From Thermobispora bispora DSM 43833 (GTDB taxonomy: Bacteria > Actinomycetota > Actinomycetes > Streptosporangiales > Streptosporangiaceae), in assembly GCF_000092645.1 (NCBI RefSeq), contig NC_014165.1:2356001-2420000 (forward strand): a DNA stretch of 64,000 nucleotides, read 5' to 3'. Position numbers and translations under genes: made by a program. Below the pieces are notes generated by a model. That model saw only the letters and a program-made list of their open reading frames with translations, made no database searches and was not told the DNA's origin. Below are positions 60,046-64,000 of this stretch, in pieces (the first letter of the stretch is position 1; every line of letters begins with the position of its first letter).

Positions 60046-60237
60046 TGCCGGAGTGGCCCTCCGGCGGCCGGGCCGCAGGCCGGCGGATGCGCACGCCCGG
60101 CGGCGGTGGCGGCCGGCGGCGATCGGCATGCGCACGCGCCGCCCACGAGAGTGGGCCGCCCGGCGCCTTGGAACCGCCGCTCCAGCCGGGCGCTTCACAG
60201 CGGGGGCAGCGGGGCCGGAGGAGCGGGCCGGGAGGCC

Positions 60238-60294
60238 CTCACACCCGGGCGAGGCCGGAGACGGGCCGAGCGCTCACACCCGGGCGGTGCCGGA
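60238..60294. repeat. Direct repeat spanning the 3' end of the LAL regulator gene
   Basis: CTCACACCCGGGCG followed by GCCGGA occurs at 60238-60259 and again at 60273-60294, a 35-bp step. The second copy contains the stop codon of the LAL gene, so its terminal codons are duplicated downstream. Confidence 0.6.
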
Positions 60295-63024
60295 GGCCCG
60301 GAAGCGCCGGACCAGCTCGACCCGGGAGCCGATGCCGAGCTTGGCGAAGATGTTCCGCACGTGGTAGTCGACCGTGCGCGGGCTGATGAACAGCCGGGCC
60401 GCCACCTCGCGGTTGGTCGCCCCCTCCGCGATGAACCGGGCGATCTGGAGCTGCTGCGCGGTGAGGGCGCCGGTCTCCTCGCCCTCCGGATCGGTGACCG
60501 TCTCCCCGGCGGCCCGCAGCTCGCCGCGCGCCCGCTCGGCCCACCGGGTGGCACCCAGCCGTTCGAAGATCTCCAGCGCCTCGCGCGTGTACCGCCTGGC
60601 CTGGGCCCGCCGGCGCTGCCGGCGCAGGTGGGCGCCGTACAGCAGGGCGGTGCGGGCCCGTTCGAAGTCCCGCGCGCTGACCGCGTGCAGCTCGAGCGCG
60701 CGCCGGTAGTGCCCGTCGGCGGCCGCGGGGTCGGCGAGCAGCGCGCGGCACCGCTCCACCAAGGCGAGCGCCCAGGCGGACTGCACGGCCTCCGCCCAGG
60801 AGCGGAACATCGCCAGGGCCCGGGCGGCCCGGTCGTGGTCGCCGCTGCGCACCGCCGCCTCCACGTAGTGCGGGGCCGACAGCACGGTGATCACCGGGTG
60901 GCCGTGCCCGGGGCCGGCCTCCGCCATCCGGGTGAGCCGGTCGGCCGCCTCGCCGTACCGGCCCAGCGAGAGATCGCTGAACGCGAGGGCCCAGGTCGCG
61001 ACGGCGGAGACCAGCCCGAGGTCGTGCTCCCTGGCCCGGGCCAGCGCCTCCTGGGCGCGCTCCCGGCAGGTGCGCACGTCGCCTTCGATCGCCGCGTGCA
61101 GGGCGAGCAGCGCCCGCAGGTGGCCGGCGCAGTTGAGCTGCCCGGTCTGGGTGGCGAGCCGCAGGCCCTCCAGCGCGTTCGCCCTGGCGATGGCGAGCCG
61201 GCCGGTCCACAGCTCGCTGTGCACGAGCAGCTCGATGGCCTGCGGCACCTTGGTGACCGCGCCGCGGGCCCGGGCGATGTCGACGGCGCGCGCGGGGAGG
61301 GCGTGGGCGATCGTGTCGTCGCCGACCATCAAGGCGGCGGTCGCCGCCCACCGGAGCAGGTCCGGGTCGTCGATCCGCCCGGCGATCTCCAGGACCGTGC
61401 GGAACTGGCGGATCGACGCCGCGATCTCCCCCTCGGCGGCGTGGGCCATGCCGGCGAAGTACGCGCGGATGAGGGCGGCCCGCTCCCCCGGGACCGGGCC
61501 GAGCCGCCCGATCCGCGCCGCGGCGGCGGTGAACCGGAGCTGGTCGCCCGCGTAGAAGGCCGCCTCGGCCGCGGCGGTCAGGGCGTGCAGCGCCTCCTCC
61601 GGGCCGAGCCGGTCGGCCGCGGACACCAGGGACTGGTAGGCGTCCCGCGCCACCCCGCCGCGCAGGCCGATCATGCCGCGGAGCAGGTCGATCTCGCCGA
61701 GCGTGCCGGCCCGGCCGCCCGCCTCCGCGGCGCGCCGGGCCTGGTCGAGGAGGCCGACGGCGGCGTCGGCGTGCCCGCCGAGCCACCGGTCCCAGGCGGC
61801 GCGGACGAGGCGGCGCGCCCGCACCCCGTCGTCCGGGGTGAGCTCGGCCGCGCGTTCCATGGCGGCGGCCGCGGCCGTGTACCCGCTGCGGACCCGGGCC
61901 CGGCCGGCGCTCCGCTCCAGCTCGTCGGCGAGCCCGGCGTCGGGGTGGAGCGCGGCGGCCGCCCGGTGCCAGGCGCGCCGGTCGTCCCGGGCCGCGACCT
62001 CGCCGAGCACCTGGTGGGCCCACCGGCGGCGGGCGAGCCCCGCGCCCTGGTACACGGCGGAGCGGATGAGCGGGTGGCGGAAGCGCACCCGCGTCTCCGA
62101 CACCCGGATCAGCCCGGCGGCCTCGGCCGCCTCGAGCGCGGACGCGTCGATCCCGGCGTGGGAGGCGGCCCGGAGCAGGGTGACGGCGTCGATCTCGTCG
62201 TCGGCCGCGGCGAGGAGCAGCAGCCGCTGAGCGGCCACCGGGAGCGCGGACACCCGCTCGAGGTACGCGCGCTCCAGGGCCGGGCCGACCGGCAGCGGGC
62301 GCGGCAGCGGGGCCCGGCCGGCGAGCTGGGCGGCGGAGAGCCGTTCGGCGATCTCCAGCAGGGCGAGCGGGTTCCCGCCGGTGTGGGTGATCAGCCGGTC
62401 GAGCACCGGTCCGGCGACCGGGCCGCCGGACCGGGCCCGGATGAGCTGTTCGCAGGCGGCGGGCTCCAGCCCGCCGATGGTCATGACCGGCGCCCAGGAG
62501 AACGGCTCGGGCGGCTCCGGCCGGGTGGCGGCGAGCAGGGCGATGCCCTCCGCTTGGAACCGCGCGGCGGCGAACGCGAGCGCGTCGAGCGACGGGGCGT
62601 CGAGCCAGTGGGCGTCGTCCACCACGACGAGCACCGGCCTCTTCTCGGCCAGCTCCGACAGGAGGCCGAGCACGGCCACGGAGACGAGGAACCGGTCGGG
62701 GGCCGGGCCGTCCTCCTGGCCCAGCGCGGCGCGGATCGCCGTGCGCTGCGGCGCGGGGAGCCCGCCGATGAGCTCGGTGACCGGGCGGAGCAGCCGGTGC
62801 AGCCCGGCGTAGGGCAGCCGCGCCTCGGACGGCGTGCCCCGGGCGCACAGCACGGCGAAGCCGTCGGCGTGCGCCGTGACGCTGTTGAGCAGCGCGGTCT
62901 TGCCGATTCCCGGCTCGCCGACCAGCACCCGCACACCGCTTTCCGACCGTGCCGCCGCCTCGATCACCGCGGTGAGCTCGGCGCATTCCTGCACACGGCC
63001 GTATAACACGGGCATTTCCGCCAC
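60274..63024 (-). CDS. LAL-family large ATP-binding LuxR regulator
   Basis: The 916-residue protein has an N-terminal AAA/NB-ARC-like ATPase with Walker A GEPGIGKT (36-43) and Walker B VLVVVDDAHWLD, a long TPR-like helical middle rich in Ala/Arg, and a C-terminal LuxR helix-turn-helix (LTAQQLQIARFIAEGATNREVAARLFISPRTVDYHVRNIFAKLGIGSRVELVRRF). LAL proteins usually activate catabolic or secondary-metabolism genes. GTG 63024 has no ribosome-binding site; TAACTT lies six bases before it, suggesting a leaderless mRNA (ATG 63015 is the alternative). It diverges from a secreted lipase. Confidence 0.93.
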   Translation of the reverse strand: MAEMPVLYGRVQECAELTAVIEAAARSESGVRVLVGEPGIGKTALLNSVTAHADGFAVLCARGTPSEARLPYAGLHRLLRPVTELIGGLPAPQRTAIRAALGQEDGPAPDRFLVSVAVLGLLSELAEKRPVLVVVDDAHWLDAPSLDALAFAAARFQAEGIALLAATRPEPPEPFSWAPVMTIGGLEPAACEQLIRARSGGPVAGPVLDRLITHTGGNPLALLEIAERLSAAQLAGRAPLPRPLPVGPALERAYLERVSALPVAAQRLLLLAAADDEIDAVTLLRAASHAGIDASALEAAEAAGLIRVSETRVRFRHPLIRSAVYQGAGLARRRWAHQVLGEVAARDDRRAWHRAAAALHPDAGLADELERSAGRARVRSGYTAAAAAMERAAELTPDDGVRARRLVRAAWDRWLGGHADAAVGLLDQARRAAEAGGRAGTLGEIDLLRGMIGLRGGVARDAYQSLVSAADRLGPEEALHALTAAAEAAFYAGDQLRFTAAAARIGRLGPVPGERAALIRAYFAGMAHAAEGEIAASIRQFRTVLEIAGRIDDPDLLRWAATAALMVGDDTIAHALPARAVDIARARGAVTKVPQAIELLVHSELWTGRLAIARANALEGLRLATQTGQLNCAGHLRALLALHAAIEGDVRTCRERAQEALARAREHDLGLVSAVATWALAFSDLSLGRYGEAADRLTRMAEAGPGHGHPVITVLSAPHYVEAAVRSGDHDRAARALAMFRSWAEAVQSAWALALVERCRALLADPAAADGHYRRALELHAVSARDFERARTALLYGAHLRRQRRRAQARRYTREALEIFERLGATRWAERARGELRAAGETVTDPEGEETGALTAQQLQIARFIAEGATNREVAARLFISPRTVDYHVRNIFAKLGIGSRVELVRRFRASGTARV

Positions 63025-63256
63025 ATTTCGAAGTTACTTGTCAGTTAAGGCCGAGTGAATAGGCAACCGCCCACTCCCGGCCGCGCCCCGGGCCGGCCGG
63101 GAAGTGCGGCAGCCCAATCGGATCCTCCGTATTGCGCCCGGTCGCGCGCCGCATGAGAAGACCGGCGATTTCACCGGTGCGCGCGCAATGCGATCGGGCC
63201 GACTCTTTCGGCGGCACCGCCAATCCCCCTGCGGGCCGTACGAAGGAGGATCCCCC

Positions 63257-63934
63257 ATGGCACGTGCGTTACGGCGCGTCGCCGCGGCAGTGATACTCGT
63301 GGCCGCGGCGATTCTCTCCCCCTTCACCACCCCGGCGAAAGCCGCGACCCCTGACCCCGTGATTTTCGTGCACGGCTGGTCCGGCGCGGACTGGAACTGG
63401 GCCGTGATGATCGCCGACTTCCAGCGCAACGGCTGGCCCAGCAACCGGCTTTTCGCCTGGAATTACGACTGGACGCAGTCGAACGCCGTCACGGCGCAGA
63501 AGCTCGCCGCCTACGTCGACCAGGTGCGCGCGCAGACCGGTGCCGCCAAGGTGGACATCGTCACGCACTCGATGGGCGGGCTGTCCTCGCGGTACTACCT
63601 GAAGTTCCTCGGCGGCACCGCGTACGTCGACGACTGGGTGTCGATCGGCGGCCCGAACCACGGCACCAACGCCTCGTACCTGTGCAACCTGCTGATGGTC
63701 TCGTGCGCGGAGATGAACTACAACTCCGCGTTCCTCACCCAGCTCAACGCGGGCGACGAGACCCCCGGGCCGGTCAACTACGGCACGTTCTGGTCGAACT
63801 GCGACGAGATCATCAACCCTGACTCGAGCGTGCTGCTCGACGGCGCGGTCAACACCTACGTCGGCTGCATCGGCCACATCTCGATGCTGGCCTCGCCGTC
63901 GGTCGCGCAGAAGGTCCGCAACTTCATCCGCTGA
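63257..63934 (+). CDS. Secreted triacylglycerol lipase/esterase (alpha/beta hydrolase)
   Basis: The 225-residue protein has a signal peptide (AAAVILVAAAILSPFTTPAKA) and a compact lipase fold: VIFVHGWSGADWNW oxyanion strand, nucleophile Ser105 in THSMGGLSSRYYLKF, the acid region NCDEIINPDSSVLLDGA and the catalytic His in GCIGHISM. Three cysteine-bearing loops suggest disulphides in the exported form. A perfect AAGGAGGA lies seven bases before ATG 63257. It sits divergent from the LAL regulator, its probable controller. The last 66 bp of the window hold nothing recognisable. Confidence 0.93.
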   Translation: MARALRRVAAAVILVAAAILSPFTTPAKAATPDPVIFVHGWSGADWNWAVMIADFQRNGWPSNRLFAWNYDWTQSNAVTAQKLAAYVDQVRAQTGAAKVDIVTHSMGGLSSRYYLKFLGGTAYVDDWVSIGGPNHGTNASYLCNLLMVSCAEMNYNSAFLTQLNAGDETPGPVNYGTFWSNCDEIINPDSSVLLDGAVNTYVGCIGHISMLASPSVAQKVRNFIR

Positions 63935-64000
63935 CCTTCGGCCGATCCGCCTGTCACCCGGCCGCCTTCCACTACCGTCGCCACACCACCACGCGGCCGT

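Overview
This window is very GC-rich chromosomal DNA from an actinomycete, most likely a member of the Streptosporangiales such as Thermobispora or a relative. That placement is inferred from gene content, gene order, strong G/C bias at third codon positions, frequent GTG starts and GTGA/ATGA overlaps; it was not tested by a search. No rRNA, tRNA, insertion sequence, prophage or CRISPR array was recognised. Most of the window is a conserved, largely minus-strand block of translation, cell-wall, recombination and lipid genes, interrupted by short plus-strand islands.

Region by region. 1-4.6 kb: a truncated MarR regulator divergent from a hemerythrin-domain gene, then a large secreted Ntn-hydrolase (penicillin/AHL acylase family) with a C-terminal F5/8C domain. 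4.6-12 kb (minus): pheT-pheS, a PAS histidine kinase, an SPOUT rRNA methyltransferase, and rplT-rpmI-infC. The infC leader carries an intrinsic terminator, a competing antiterminator and a 19-residue leader ORF, and infC itself appears to start at ATC. 12-21 kb (minus): aroE, two tandem mltG genes, ruvX, alaS, two small membrane proteins, rarA and a DUF2231 protein. 21-28.6 kb: two extracytoplasmic cyclophilins (plus) flank aspS-hisS-MBL hydrolase (minus), followed by a DUF349 coiled-coil gene. 29-42 kb (minus): rel, apt, secF-secD-yajC, ruvB-ruvA-ruvC with a LexA box, yebC, pdxT-marR-pdxS and a DUF3048 lipoprotein. 42-53 kb: a LemA-like gene, the phosphatidylinositol mannoside genes pimA, acyltransferase and pgsA, then plus-strand EF-G-like and GHL10 genes, then HIT and thrS (minus).

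53-64 kb is accessory: an aldo/keto reductase; a secreted-protein island (two unknown exported proteins around a fasciclin lipoprotein) whose spacers hold three different tandem repeats (15, 44-45 and 38 bp); an acyl-CoA synthetase divergent from a GAF-LuxR regulator across a 20-bp inverted repeat; a LAL-type giant LuxR regulator; and a secreted lipase.

Most of the content is housekeeping. The best candidates for new biology are regulatory: the infC attenuator, the operator-promoter overlaps at 59.1 kb, 1.2 kb and 0.28 kb, and the repeat-rich exported-protein island at 54-57.4 kb. Promoters, terminators and operators were read by eye; none was scored computationally.
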